NCBI RefSeq assembly: GCF_042242105.1
Contig: NC_092019.1
Location: 5,608,328-5,672,327 of the forward strand
Length of the DNA: 64,000 bases
Direction: 5' to 3'
From: Pempheris klunzingeri
Taxonomy: Eukaryota > Chordata > Actinopteri > Acropomatiformes > Pempheridae
Shown: in pieces, positions 46,501 through 60,939 of the stretch
How the letters are laid out: every line of letters begins with the position of its first letter
Numbering within the stretch: the stretch's first letter is position 1
Program-made: the position numbers and the translations under genes
Notes under the pieces: generated by a model
Told to the model about the DNA's origin: nothing
Seen by the model: only the letters and a program-made list of their open reading frames with translations
Database searches by the model: none

Positions 46501-49500
46501 GTTCTGTTCACATTCATCAGCCCCTTTGCTCTTTTCTTGTTGGTTCAGCACATCCTCCAGCGCTGGAGCTGAAGCAGTCGTGTAATCAGCAGGCTGGAAA
46601 GGAAGCCACGAGGAGATGAGCCCCGATTTGGCTCACCTCTGCTCTGCTGTGAGCCGGACCTGAGCTCTGAGCACCATCCTCAGGGTGATTAAAGGAAGCT
46701 GTATATTGGCAATCTATTGGACAGTATGCCAACTGGGACTCATTTTCAGAAGTGTGTGTGTTTGTGTGTGCGTGCGTATCAACTTGCAATGCTTGCAAAG
46801 AACACACCACACCTCAAACATCATACAAGGTTAGAGACTCAAATGTTTCTCCCTCATTTGTAACACAGCAGGTGTTTTCTTGAAATAAATTGCATACAAT
46901 CAAGATCTAATTAAAATAATTCAGCAAATAATAAATCAATCTTCATATGTTCTCTGCTGTAATCAGCACACAGCACAAGTTGTCCCCTCTAACTCAGAAC
47001 ACAGAACCCACTGACTTTTTGCTTATTGGTTTCTGTGTGTGTTGTAAGGAGTCATCAGGTCACCTGAATGCTGGCATTTCTGTCTATAAATAATGTTCTT
47101 TCTGCTGAATGCAGTCCTGAATGTAACCCACTGTTAGGCAGACGTGTCACAGCAGTGAATACATTTATTTACCAAGCACACTGTTGACAAGTAATCCTGG
47201 AAGGGAGCGCCAGGAATGGACGACTTAGCTTGTTTTACATGCACCACATTTGTGAAAGGACCGGCAAGGTCCTCAGGTTTTGCATGTCAGCATTCAAGCC
47301 AACCACACGACACTGATGATTTAAGTTAGAACACATTATGTTTGATGGTTAAGGCTCGTATAACAGATAACAAATATATTCCTATACTTAATTTATCATA
47401 ATACAATGTAATTCAACTTTAGAAAAGGCAAGGTAATTTCCTAAAGCAACTGGCCACTGTAGTGTTTCTCAAACCGGAGTGAATCATGCATTTGTTGGGG
47501 ATTAATATACATTTGGTGCACCAGAGATTGAGTCAAAATACAGCGACAGTGCCCATGTTCTGTGGAACAATGTGGCTTGCTGATGTGTTTTAAATCGTTT
47601 TTGGACAACAATGGACCTCCATGGCACAGACAGATAAGACATATCAGGCTTTAGATGCACTTTCTCTTCTTCTCTTTAGGAGCACTTTATTGTTGGTTTT
47701 TTTTTTTTTTTTTATGTGACCATCCTTCAAAGTGTGATTAACATTTAGCGGCACATAAATAAATGAGATGCACTGTTGCATTGGGACAGGTTTGGACAGA
47801 TGTCTGTACCTTCTCTATCTGGTCGGCTTCCAGGAGATCACTGGGTTCTCTGAGGTTGGGTTTGAACGTTTCTGGCTCCAGCTCTGTCTTGATGGGTGTG
47901 CCATGCTTGGAGTTCACCTCTTCCTTGGTGGTGATCTACAAGTACAAATAAATGTTAGACACACATATATGCTGATGAGGAGTGGTTTCACTTCTGCTTC
48001 CATAAAGCACTGATACTGGGTGGGTTCAATTGTAGCTACTGACATCAATCCACTGTATTGTCTTACATTTTATCAGGCTACTGATGCAACAGATTTAAAC
48101 AGGGAGGATAACTACAGCAATAACCGGCAACAGTATTGGGCTCACAGTGAGACTGGAATAGGCCAAAACATAGGATCTCAAATGATAAGTAATGAATTCT
48201 GCACAGCAAAGAAGGTTTAACTAAACAGCTGTAGCATGAAGGCTGGGATGAAAGAGGTAACATGAGGAAACTAGCCTTTAACCATAGCTTAACCTGAGCA
48301 ACAAAAGCTCCCATTTTAAATCCAACAGTTTTCCTGCCAAAATTATAAACGCAGCGTTTGCTAGCAACACACTGATAATCCAACAATTTGATGATGACAG
48401 CTGAATATCTCCCTGCCACTCCTCTATGCCAGATGACTAGGACTGGTCTGGCAGAACTAGGAGAGAGCGGGCAGTGAGACACTGTCTGGGAGAGAATGCA
48501 AAGTGAATAGGAAATCAACCCAATGAATAATTTGCACTCCACTGTTTGACATTTTCTCTGACCAATGGACTGTTTGGGTTATTTATCTTTCTCGATAACA
48601 GAGGCTGATTGTGGAGTGCTTCACCACTGGTGGATGGGATGCTCTCATGTTTCAGTCCTCATTCAAATACGGCCTACCTGCATTGTCCTCAGAAAACATC
48701 ATTCACCCTGTCAGGGGAGTCTTACTTCCACGCTCTCACAAACACACCGTCTCTCTGTCCATCAATACTCTGACTGTCTCTTGCTCAGTCCTCGCACTGG
48801 CCTCATTCTTTGAGTTTAGCTCATTTCAGCATCAAAGGCAATTTTCCTTTTAAGAATAAAAAGGGAATTTCTTACCACAGCGCCCATTTCAGTGAGGCCT
48901 AAATTAAATCTACAAATTTGTCTACAACTAGCAATAACTGTGTTATAACCAGACTAATCTATGGGGCTGAAGCACTAAACACACCACGACAACAAGTCTA
49001 AGAGGGAAAGGCTGACACATGGAGATAAGACTGCTGTCACGTGAGAACCTCATCAGTCCAAGTTTTCTGTAATGAACTGATAAATATTTGCAGATGCTTG
49101 AGGTGTTGTTTAGCAATTTGTCTGGTATAGCAAATTCTGCATAATTTTTGTGGTTTAGGTTTTGTGAGCCCAAACACTCATGAAACCTACTCAATCCTGG
49201 GGTTTCATGTAGATTAATAAAACCGTGCGTTTCTGAGGTTAGTATGCAACATCAGCAGCAGCTAAAGCCTGCCGTATGGAGCCTATGGGAGACCATGATG
49301 GTGCGGACAGCAGCAGGTCTGGGCAGGGCAGAGAGAGGGGGCAGACAGGGCTGGTCAGGGCACCTGGAGTCGTTTGCAGAGCGAGCGCAGATCTTCACTG
49401 TTTAGTGCGTCAATCCGACGGTGGTACTCCGTCAGAGACACTACCTGGTAGTACAAAGACAGGAACAGGTGGAACATAAAACTCTGCCATATCTGTCGCT

Positions 49501-52500
49501 GGCTATGGGAAGAAAAGGGTAGGTTTTGGAAGGTATTATGAGCACCAAGTGGTGCGATTCCTGCAAACTTAACACTGCTCTTCATAATAAGGTAGATATC
49601 AAAAGAAACAAACTGTAACAAAGGCTTAAGGCCACTATTAAAGACCTTTTTTGGGTAAAAGAGACAAAGATGAGGCCCTTCGGAGGACTCAGTCATTTTG
49701 CATGTTTGTGTAATATGTTAAATATCACCACCATTAGATGCTTCAGCTATGTGAAAGAAATCACTTTAACCAAAGGGTGGAAACATCACTGCAGCAGAGA
49801 GCAAACTTAAACTCATTAACATTCCTTCTAGCAAACTAAAATGCAATAAAAAAAATAAAAAATTCTTGGGAGTGACATGGCTTTCGAGAAATCCACCAAC
49901 ACGTTGATGTTGGAAACACACAACAACAAAAAAAAAAACAGCTGAGGTTTGACTGGTGCAAAAACACTGGTGAAGGACGTGAACAAGAACCTGCTATCTG
50001 TTTGTCAGGACCATCAATCCACAAAACTCCAGCCCAGACAGACCAACACAATGACCTGCTAAGCATGGCTGCATTCCAGCAAAGTTACACCCCACGCTGC
50101 ACACTCCACCAGAGCTTCTGCCTCTGTTCTGCCACTGAATAAACGTTGGCGTTTAATAGTCCACTCTGTCTCCATACAGGAAAGATATTTAAAGCCTCAT
50201 GCACAAGATAAACAAACGAACCAATACCACCAATATCATATACATAATAAACACACACAGTCATTTTTCTTTTACAACTGAGATGATTCTTCACTCACCT
50301 TGTTGCAATTGGTGTAAATAACTTTTCTGGAAACAAGCTGCCTCGTTACAGCCCTCAATAATGTAGCAGAGCCGGTAAACTACAAAACCTCATAAAAAAT
50401 ACATCTGTGCCTCTCCTCACCTCCAGCTGGAGGCACTTTGGTGCATTTGTCCCCTGAAAAAGGGTAAGCTAGCAGCATGCTAGCCTGCTGCACACTTTTC
50501 AATGTGAATCAAATGGCTTTTATCTGAAGGGAGCAATGTCATGAAAAAGGTCAGCATTGGGATGTGACCGGTGACTGAAATACTGTGTCATAAGCACATT
50601 AACAGTCACCTAACGAGCTATAACCCCAACATGATGTGTGGTAGCTCTAAAAAAAAAAAATGTATGGCCATGTAAGGTTAAAGAAAGTGGTGAATGAAAA
50701 AAAAAAAAAAAAGAGCTGCATCTTTTAAGTGGCACCTAGCACTGGAAACTTTGGGACACCTAAAGAGACACACACATCCTATTAGACGGTGCCAAGAGGA
50801 CAGACATCAGATGAAAGCACCGTCCAGACTGACAAATAGTGGCCAAATAGTGGCTACTTTGTTTAACCTCAGTCACTTAACTAGAAAGGACCGGCTAAAA
50901 GAGCTAGCAGGCTAGTTAGCCTCGCTAGCGAGCTAGCATGGCTTGCTACCAACAACAACAGCTAGAGAACATGCAAGAATATACATCATTGGAAACCGAA
51001 AACATGAACTAGGCACAAGGAACATACACAGGTATACTTAGGGGTCAGGCGTTTCTCTTGATCTTTCACCCTCCTAGAAAACATGTCTTGCTTTCTGGGC
51101 GAGGTTGAAGCTGGAAAGTCACATTACAGATCCTTTAAGTTCTCCCTGTGTAGCCCCGAGACAAACAGACGGAGTAAGTATGAAGCCTGGCAGCCTGCTT
51201 GACTGAAATAGAAACATCTTTTTTTCTAATGGGGGTCTGTACAATGTATGACGTGTGTGACATGGCTACAGGCCAATAACAATGCGGGACAGGAGGGAAA
51301 GCGGCTCGTGATTGGTTAAAAAACCGATGATCCCGCCCCCTGACAGACAAGATTTAAAGACACAGTAACGCCACTATCCCATGGGGTGTAATTTCTATAT
51401 ATTTAGATTTTGACAGGTAGTTTCCCAGCGTCTGAATAAATAAACAAAACATGTTCACTCCAAAACCAATTGCTAAACCTAAATTAACATTAAAGACCAG
51501 CTTTTCAGTTTTTTTTGTTACACAAAACTCTATTAATTTGACTAACATCCATTACTAAAGCATGTCTGTTTAGTTCCTTAAAAATCCATGAAAAAAAAGT
51601 GGTGCTTAAAATTCATGTACGGCCAACACAACACACTAAAGCAGCAGGTTCCTGTTTACTTATTCAACTGTAATGGATCATGTAGCCACTGTTTGCCAGA
51701 AGTCAGGGGACAAACAAATCAGACCACTTTGTTTCCTACATCATTCATTTGCATTAAAATTTAAATGCAGGCCACCGGATTGGAGCATCGTATCAATTTC
51801 TTCATACAATGAATGCATCCTTTCCATTATCCAAGCCTCGTAAACAGTCTCATTTGACCAAAACCCATCCACGCTGAGTATGATGCAGCAATGTGTAATA
51901 AAAGTGCTGGAAATCTAGATGGATATCTCAGCTATGCTTCCTAGTCCTACTCTCACATTGTGTAACTGCGCAATAAAGGCACTTTGAGATGTTAGTTTGA
52001 AGAAAAAAGGAAGATAGATTGAACCCACATCAGTGCCACATGAGTTTGGGGGATTTCATAACCAAAAACCCAGCTCAGAAGCTAGATGTTTACATTCTCT
52101 GCATATTTTGAGCAACTCATAACGGTGTTAGCCTTTTTGCCATTCAGCAAAATAAGGTGCCAAATGCTGATAAACACTAGTGACAGTCACACAACATGTG
52201 ATGAAACTACAATACACTGACTGAGAAGAGTAAACAATTACACAAACATGCAAAACACTTTGGTTGGAAGCTCAGAGAAGCGCATTTCCAAGCAAAGCAA
52301 GTGTTCACACAACTTGCATAACTTACATGTGATAGAAAGTTCACAAAAAATTTTGTACAGTAAAATCAAGACATATGCAGCGGTACATAGAAGTGCAAAA
52401 TACAGAAGCAGAGTACAAAACTAAGGCTTGACGACTACACAATTCTGATGGATTAAAAACCAAGTTCAGCACAATAAATTTGCACTATGCATCGCATAAT

Positions 52501-53160
52501 GAAGCAAATCAACACAATTATTCAACATGTAGTTTAACATATAACAATAAACTTATAATACACCACATAAAGATTATTGTTTATGGATTAAACCATAGTG
52601 GAGAACTATATTTAATCCATGTCTGTGAGGCTTGAGACAACACAACAGGTGCACTTTAAGCAAGGTGAGGGGACAGATTTAGCTGTGTAGACCTTACCTC
52701 CCATTCCTTAACATTAAGGTCAGTGATGGGCTCCTCCTCAGCCGTTTGTGACACCTCATTCTTCTTGACAACCATAAACCCAGGCTCTTGACCCATCCCC
52801 CTGATCCCCTCACCGTACATGTCGGGGCTCCACTGCATGAAGAACACATACAGGTGGTCTGACCTGGTGGAGGAAACGCAGGAAAAATTATGAGAGAAGA
52901 TGCTCAGATCCTGTGACTCATGAGTCATTCGGTGACTGTAAAACATTAAGGGCAGCACCAAAATGTTCAAGGTAAAAGTAATATCAGCATTTTTATATTG
53001 GGACTCTGACTTGAATAAAACCATATAATATACTGTCATTGTACATGATTAGCAATTAGAAATAATTAGTAAATTGACCATCTGAACTCCTATTTTTTTT
53101 CAGAGTAACTCAATGACAGATTGAATAATTCTCAAAACTGAAAACTATATATTCATGTAT

Positions 53161-53197
<37 letters not shown>

Positions 53198-56100
53198 TAT
53201 ACTCTGTGTTCTTGTCTGTTATCAGCTATTTTGGGACACAAGCTATGGCTTTGTGCTAGTGTAGGTAACATTTGGTCTTATAATATACATAGTAAAACTG
53301 CATACATTGATTTTGTTGGACACTTTGAGGCAGCGCAACAAGCTCTAAACACAACATTAACATATCATTTTCCAAATTTCTTCCTACAAAAATGCATTTG
53401 CTAACAGTTAAACATCTAACAGACAAACAGCAACATTAACATTTATTTGGAGTCAAGGTTCCGGACACCTGAATAATCTAAGTCTAATATTCAGTCGCCT
53501 TTTAGCTCCGTTTTGGTCCCCTCCAACTCCTGAGACAAATATCTGGCTCTTCAGCTGCTCAGTGCTACACTATGTTCAGCAGCTATTTGGTAACTTGTGT
53601 TGTATTTGCATATGGTGAGACCAGAACCAAAACAGTGCAGCTGTGGGCCATAAAACAGTCGGCTGAACTGAGGGACCTTCAGTCGGGTGATAATTCGCTG
53701 TGAGTTTACTTCAAACAATGTCTTTCATTACATTGTCCTTTGATACATTATGAAGATGAAAATATTGATTAGAGCAGTTTTAAATGCATATATATAGTAG
53801 ACGATCTACTTCCACAAAACAAGGAAGTGTAGTGGTGATGGGAACTGTGTCTGTTGTTTCCTGTAGCTCTGACACATGACGATAATCTTGCCCCTCCCCC
53901 TCATTCACTGGCCACTCATGCAAAAGAGGAGGAAGCTTTTTCATGTCAACCATGTAAACAGTTTAGGATATGATAGTGAATGACATGAGAACGTTACACA
54001 CAACTACAGAACACAGTTTGGGTCACGCACTGCTATGGCTGGTTGACATGAAAGAGCTGTGGCAGACTCAGTAGGCTGAGCTGTATTCAGTGTCATGCTT
54101 GTGTATGGCTCATTCAATAGCCTCCCTTTCTTCCCACACCACTGCCAGGACACTTAAAGACAAATCATGTGGGTCGCCTCCCATCTAGGTCGAACTACAC
54201 AGAGTCTAACAGTGTCTGAAAAAACTATGAGCTGCTGTGTTGTCAGTTTGAACAGCTTCTGATCATTTCTCCCACACACCTTCGCTTGCTTGCAGTCCTA
54301 AAAGAGACACGTTAGAAATAATGATGAGCAGTAACATGTACGAGTCTGCACGAGCTTTGATTCTGCCGTGTCTCTGGGCTATCATCCCCAAGAGTAGCAT
54401 GCAGCAAACTTGTTTCCCGGGTGGGAAAACGCTGTAGCTAAGCAACCTGTGGATGAGCCGAACAACAAAGCTTTAACGGGCAAGACTTCTGAAGTTCAAG
54501 GTGGGTAATTATGTGAGGGGGAATTCAGTATCATTACGGCACACAGGCACTTAACACATCGTGCATCCAAGAAGTATTTATGATACCGTGACTAACTAAA
54601 AAGGTGACGCCTGTTTGTCTGATTCAAATGCGATTAGCAGCCTGAGAGAACACCATGCACGTTGCTGCTGTAAAACTACAGATGCTACAAACAGGAGAGG
54701 GTCTGTGGAACTCAAGGTTGGACAAGTAACTGATCAGATTCACCTTATGAAATTTTTTTCCATTTTATGTCTCCTCATTTCTAGGAAATTAAAATAGACG
54801 AAGCAGCATCACTGTTCTGTAGACAGCAACCACTGACTTTGCTATGTTCAATCCATTCCAGATTAGACTCAAATGAAAGGCTCTTTTAGGAAAAGTGAGT
54901 TATTAAATTAAGCTATTGCTGCATTTGGGGTTAATTCTCCACATTAACGTATTACACAGCCTGTGTGGAAGCATGTGTTCTTGTAATGTGTCTCCTTCCA
55001 GTGTGAAGGGCTCTAACTTAATTATGACCACTTCTGACTTGGCAACTGTGCACCCAGACGCAGCGATCCAACTTGGAAAAACGCATAAACAAGTCAAAGC
55101 TATTTTCAGTTGATGTAAAACACTACAAATTTCTGTTTAGGTCAGAAGAAGTTCATGAACATCTTTGTGGGTGAAATGCATGCTGACAATGCAAAACAAG
55201 GAAACACACGAGCTTTATAGCCTTGCTGTTGCGTAGGTCGTGTGTGCGTGTGCCACAGCACAGAAATAAAGTGTGTCTCTGTTTCCCTGCAGAGTGAATG
55301 AATAATAAATCATTTTGCTGTCTGGCAGAGGCAGCACAGGGAGATGGGCAGAAGCCGCAGTGGGAGTCAGACCTGACAAAGAATGCATATTTGATTGGTT
55401 TCAAATATTAAAGGGGACTGGAGGTGAGGGGCCTCAGTAACTCAGCTGATTATTGTGGTGTGTTGAGAATATGGTAGGATCACATGAGGGTAAATCCCAC
55501 TTTCTTTCTACAATAAAAACTTCACTTGCTGTACTATAAGTGGACTAATCCACCCCTTTAACAAAGGAGGCTATACACTGTACTTTGCTTTGTATTTTTG
55601 CCTGTAATCAAAGCTGCCACCAAAATAATTTGCTTGTATTCAAAGTATTCAGCTGTAGTGGGCGGTGTAGCAGTGGTACTGACCTCTCCTGTGGCACAGC
55701 AAACCAGTACTCGTGCTTCTTGCCCTGCTGGGCATACTGCTGCATGGAGGCACTGGCGTTGGACACAAACGTCTTCTTCATGGGCTTTCCCACCCGCAGA
55801 CACAGGAACTTGTGAGAACGGTGCTTCCGCCTCTCTGCCGACCCTGTTCCTGGGAGAGGACAACATCAGACAGACAACAGCATTAAAAAGTAGTTATGAT
55901 ATAGTTCAGTAACCAAAACAAACAGGACGAAGTATTTTAAAGGAGTAGTTCAACATTTTGGGTAATATGTCTATTTGCTTTCTTGCAGAAAGTTAGATGA
56001 GGAGATCACTAGCACCATCACACCAGCAGCTGGTTAGCTTAGCATACACACTGGAAACAGGGAGAAACATTACATTTTAATCTTCTAAGATAAGCTAAAC

Positions 56101-59100
56101 TAAGCTAAGATACTTACTACACTTAAACTAAGCTAAGCTAAGCAGCTGGTGGTGGGAGCTTATCATTAACCATACTATTTGTTCTTCATACATTCTTGAT
56201 TAACTGTGTGTTCTCTTTAAAATGCCCACTTTATCCATGTGACCTTTTCTGTCTTCTGTGTACTCACTCCTACAGCTGGCATTAGTCATTTTATGGCAGA
56301 CACAACATGACAGAAATATATGGAGATGCACACTTATATGCCCTTTGTACCAATCAATGGCCTATTATAAGAGCACTTATTCAGCTTCCTGACAATATGT
56401 GTCAGTGACACTGTACTGCCACATATTGTCAGCTGGGCAGCTAAAAATAACTACCAATAATGGCAGATAAAAATATTATTAGACAGCAGAGCTCAATGGG
56501 ACCAATTCAATTTTCAAAATGCATTAATTCTGTGTTAATGCAGCTTGTTTTTGAAGCTGCTGCTGTTAACTTGTGTGGGCTATGCTAATGTGCACAGAAT
56601 AATGGGCAGCCCTGCTGAGATCCCCGTGAATTAGAAGTGCTTTTGCAGCCTGGCCCTCTGCGTGAGAATAATTGCCGGGGAGAAAATGGCAAATCTCTCT
56701 CCCACTGTCCTGCTCTTTAGGGAGAGAAATCCTTTTGGAATCACAGCTACAATTCGACTAGAGTGGGTTATATGGACATAAGTGAGTCAGTGAGTGTGAC
56801 AGCCTGAGACCATGATCAGATAACAAAGACCAAAACTCTGCCAACCACATATGCTCAAAGGACGCCATGTTTTAGACTGTCAACTACTATTTGCATAGAA
56901 TTTGACAGCCATTTTCTCTTCATCTGGCTTTTTTTTTTTTTTTTTACCCTCACTTGCAGGCTGTCACTGCTTTCTTTTCATTTCAGTAGGCTGAACATCA
57001 TCTTGCTGGACACAGGTAATCCATCATCGTGAACATTTTGATACTTTGATGGAGTTATGTTGTCAATTTGCAGTGAGCTTGGGAAACATTTTGATACTTG
57101 TAATATTTATTTCATTTCTTCTTGTATTTAGCGTACACTTCAATATTTTGCACATAAGTATATTTTACTTGAAGGTATACATGTAGAAATACATATAAAA
57201 TATGTCTTTCCATTGGTTTTGTATATATATTCTTTGCTGCAAAGTATCTTATTCACTTTTGGTCAGATGGACCGAATGTGTGGTATGACCAGAAACGGCC
57301 TGCCCTTAGCTGACTAATCTTAAACATGGCAGCCAACACGAAATATGTCTATTCCAGGCTTTGTGGAATTTCTTGTCTGTCTACATCCACATGAAAGCAA
57401 AACCACAGACGGATGTCAAATATAAATAACACCTCTCTGAATCCTGTCTCAGAAGGCGTTTTGATGTCGGGTTTCATCATCACGTTTCCCCTTTGGATAC
57501 TAGGTGTGTTTGTGGCATTGTTGTGTTTGATAGGCTCTAGCTTATCGTCCAGAGGAGTGGCCTAGACCACCAGAGCCAGAGATCAAAGAGCTGCATAAAG
57601 CTCCATAAAGCCCGGCTAGCTCCGCCAACCTGATAACAACAGAGAAGCTGCCATTTCCCTTCGTCTTTCTGTTCCAATTACTCGTGCACCACAGCAGAGT
57701 GGAAACGGAAAGGTTATCAGGAAACAACATTAGAGAAATGATTCTGAAGCAGGCAGAGAGGAGACAAACTCACTTTGATAGTCTTCAGAAGACGTTTTAT
57801 ACCCGTTTTTCCACAAGGTTTACGTTTTCTAATTGTTACTAAGTGAGTGTGTTTACCGTCTGCTGAGTCCTGTGTGCCGTCCTTTTGCGTCTGCTCTACA
57901 TCCCCCTTTTCCTCCTTGCCTTGTTGCATAGTGTCCGTTTTGGAGATGTCTGTCCCCCCGTTGGCGTCCCCCTGTGGACTGGCTGAGACGGAGGCGGTGT
58001 CTGGGGCACCAGGGGTGGCTGAGCTTTGGGACCCTGGACGAGAGGTGCTGCTGCTGGGACCCTGGGCCTGGCTAGTGCTGCTGCTGGTGGTAGTGGGTGT
58101 GCTTGGTGGCTTCTCTACACTGTGCTGCTTGGATCCCATGGGGGACTGGCTATCTTTTTCTGTGGCAGTGTCTGGTGGATTGTCCTCTGCTTTCGCCACG
58201 GCGGGCCCCGGCTGGCTGGCTGAGCCGCGGGCACCGCCTGGGACCATGGAGCCGGCGCCACTGGCCTCCACCTGGGTGACGGTTTGCACAGATTCTGTGG
58301 ATGCGCCCGAGGACTTGTCCTGGCGGAGGTCCTCATTAGACGCTTGCTCCTCCTCCCGAATGGGGGACAGCTCTGGCTCGGTGAAGACGTCTTCGGAGAT
58401 AGAGCCCTCGGTGCTGCGTGGGGCTGTGCTGCCGCTATCGTTGGCCCCTGGTTCCCTCAGGCGCTGCTCTGGCTCCTTCTGTTGGGAGGGATGTCTCTCA
58501 GCTGGAAGAGGCTCCAGGTCACTGGGAAACATGAAAGAGAAGCAATGAGACACGAGCAGCTACATCAATAATAAAAGATTATAGCATGAAGAATATATAG
58601 CATGTAGGCATACTGACTGTGCATTCCATATAAGGACTTAGGTTCAAAGCAAATCACAGATTTAGTTGTTACTCAGGCAGTAAAAACTACCCTGATCTCA
58701 GCTCTGTCTTGAGAATTCATATCTTTTACAAACTGGGGCCATGGAATTTGAAATTTATATGCGTTTATCAGTGAGGGTCTAATAGGAGACACTAGTTATT
58801 GGCATTATAGGAAATGTAGGATCCAGTGTTTTTGCAGCTCGACTTAATCCAGGGACTAAAAGTCAGGAAAATATCATTATTCAACAAATGGCCAAACAAA
58901 ATTGAAAAGATGAAACGTGAATCCTTTTTTCTGGAGAACACAGAGAATAGTAAGCCTACACATGTGGGCAATTTAAAACAGAGCTTATCTAATTTATGCA
59001 TCAGTGCAGAAGGCTGTAGTCTACAGATGCCTTCATCAAGTGAAAAAATACAGTGAGCTGCCCTGAGCTCCTCACAACCATGTTAAACTGGTTTTGATTT

Positions 59101-60897
59101 TGAGCATATCCAGGGATTTAGGTCATGTATGCAGACACTGTAAACTTCTTTTCTGAACAGTTTCAAAGTTCAGAAAATCTCTTTTGCAAGAAAGGAATGT
59201 AACAACTGGTATGTTAGCAGGTGAACTGGTCAGACATGTTTTAACCTGACATTCCTGCTGCATGAAAAACCACTCGTGCCGTACCTGTGGGCTCTAACTA
59301 CAGCATGCACAACACAATAACCCCAACTGTACACCTGTATGGACAGAAGTGATGTCCCCATATGCACAAATACTGCTGGAACAACTTTGTGAATACTTGG
59401 ATAACAGCATACAACCGTTAATATCCCGAATACTGTACAAGTTCCAGTTGTAACTAGAAAAAATAGTGTTGCATGCAAGTAAAAACTATATTTCTTCTAT
59501 AGTTTATGTGCAAACAGACGAAACACTTGTATATGACCAGCGTGCTTCACAGAATCGTATTCTGTAGACTTGTTGCTCAGCTGTGTGTTCAGACAGAGCA
59601 GAAGAGGGGTCAACAGGGAGAGAGGAGACAGAGACAATGGACCACAGCTGAGAAAACAGCTGGGCCTGGCACAAAAACCAGCCATTTGCCCGCACAATAA
59701 CTGCTCCATGGGCAACACTCAACCAGCTAAATACAGCGCTGCTCAGACTCTGCTACCATTAGAAGACACATAAAATAAAGACTACAGGCTTCCTAATAGT
59801 GAACTATATTTATCCCTGCATAAATTTGACTTCAACAACAGTAAAACAATCCAAGAGAAGCAAAAAAAAAAACCCCAGACAAAATCTGTGGGAGGAAACA
59901 CAAGTGAATCCTCTGAAGTGACTGCTTCCTACTGCATAAATAGTTGAGCAATCAGGACGTAGGAGGGTGAAGGCACACTTCATTAACCCAGGTGTAATTG
60001 CCGTTTCCTTTTTTATTTTGGTATGTGGGGGGGGGGGAGAATTAAACTGTCGGTTGGTTGCTGATGCAATCTGACCACGGGTGCAGCAGAGAGTGACATT
60101 GATTATAGCGAGGTTGCTGCATCTCTGTGAGGGTGAGAGTGGGAGAAATACATGTGGATTTAAATAGTGGAGAGAGATGAGCAGTGTGACTATGAGAGTA
60201 AGAATGTATGTAGGAGTAAATCAGAGTTAGAGGTCGGTGTTGGTGTTTATAGCTGCATATACTTTCAATTATTACATGTGTAGTCATCATAGAAGTCTTT
60301 TCCATACATACTGCAAACAGATGTCGTCTACAACAGCGCACAAATCCGTGTTTTTTCTTACTCGGGTACAGTCTCTCTGATCTTGGGGTCCGTGATCTCC
60401 TTGTAGATGGCGGCAGACTGCACTTCCTCCAGAGGACACATGATGCCGTACTCCTCGCACCCATGGGCCTGAACCAAGGGGTCCATCCGGTGGGGGTCGA
60501 ACATGATGTTGTTGGGTGTCACCAGCAACACCCCACTCACCGCGCCCTGCATCAACACCGCAAAAGACCGGGATGGGTGAGGAACGACGGGATGCACCAG
60601 AACATTTAGTAGATAAAACGAACAGGTTTGAATGTTTATCTACCACCAAAAGATAATCAAAAGCACCTCTGTCACAATAACAACTGGCGGCCGAATGCAT
60701 TTGAGACCACAAATATTCTAAATCAAGTAGAACTTATTGACTGCCAGTACTGACCACTTCAGTGCTTTCATTTGGTACCTGGGAGTAAATCAGCAGTGGT
60801 TCAATACGATGGATGTGTGTGTGTGTGTGTCTGAGAGCAGGACACGCACACGCACGCGCACGCACGCGCACGCACACGCACACGCACACGCACACGC

Positions 60898-60939
<42 letters not shown>

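Noticed and set aside
51135-51350. 71-residue minus-strand frame over the internal oxr1 promoter
   Set aside because: It covers the CCAAT/GC-box cluster, has no donor joining to oxr1 in frame, and ends before the better-supported ATG at 51084.
57847-58548. 233-residue plus-strand open frame
   Set aside because: It lies exactly antisense to the 665-nt oxr1 exon and its Leu/Gly/Ser-rich content mirrors the low-complexity Ser/Thr/Pro-rich coding strand. No splice or start support of its own.
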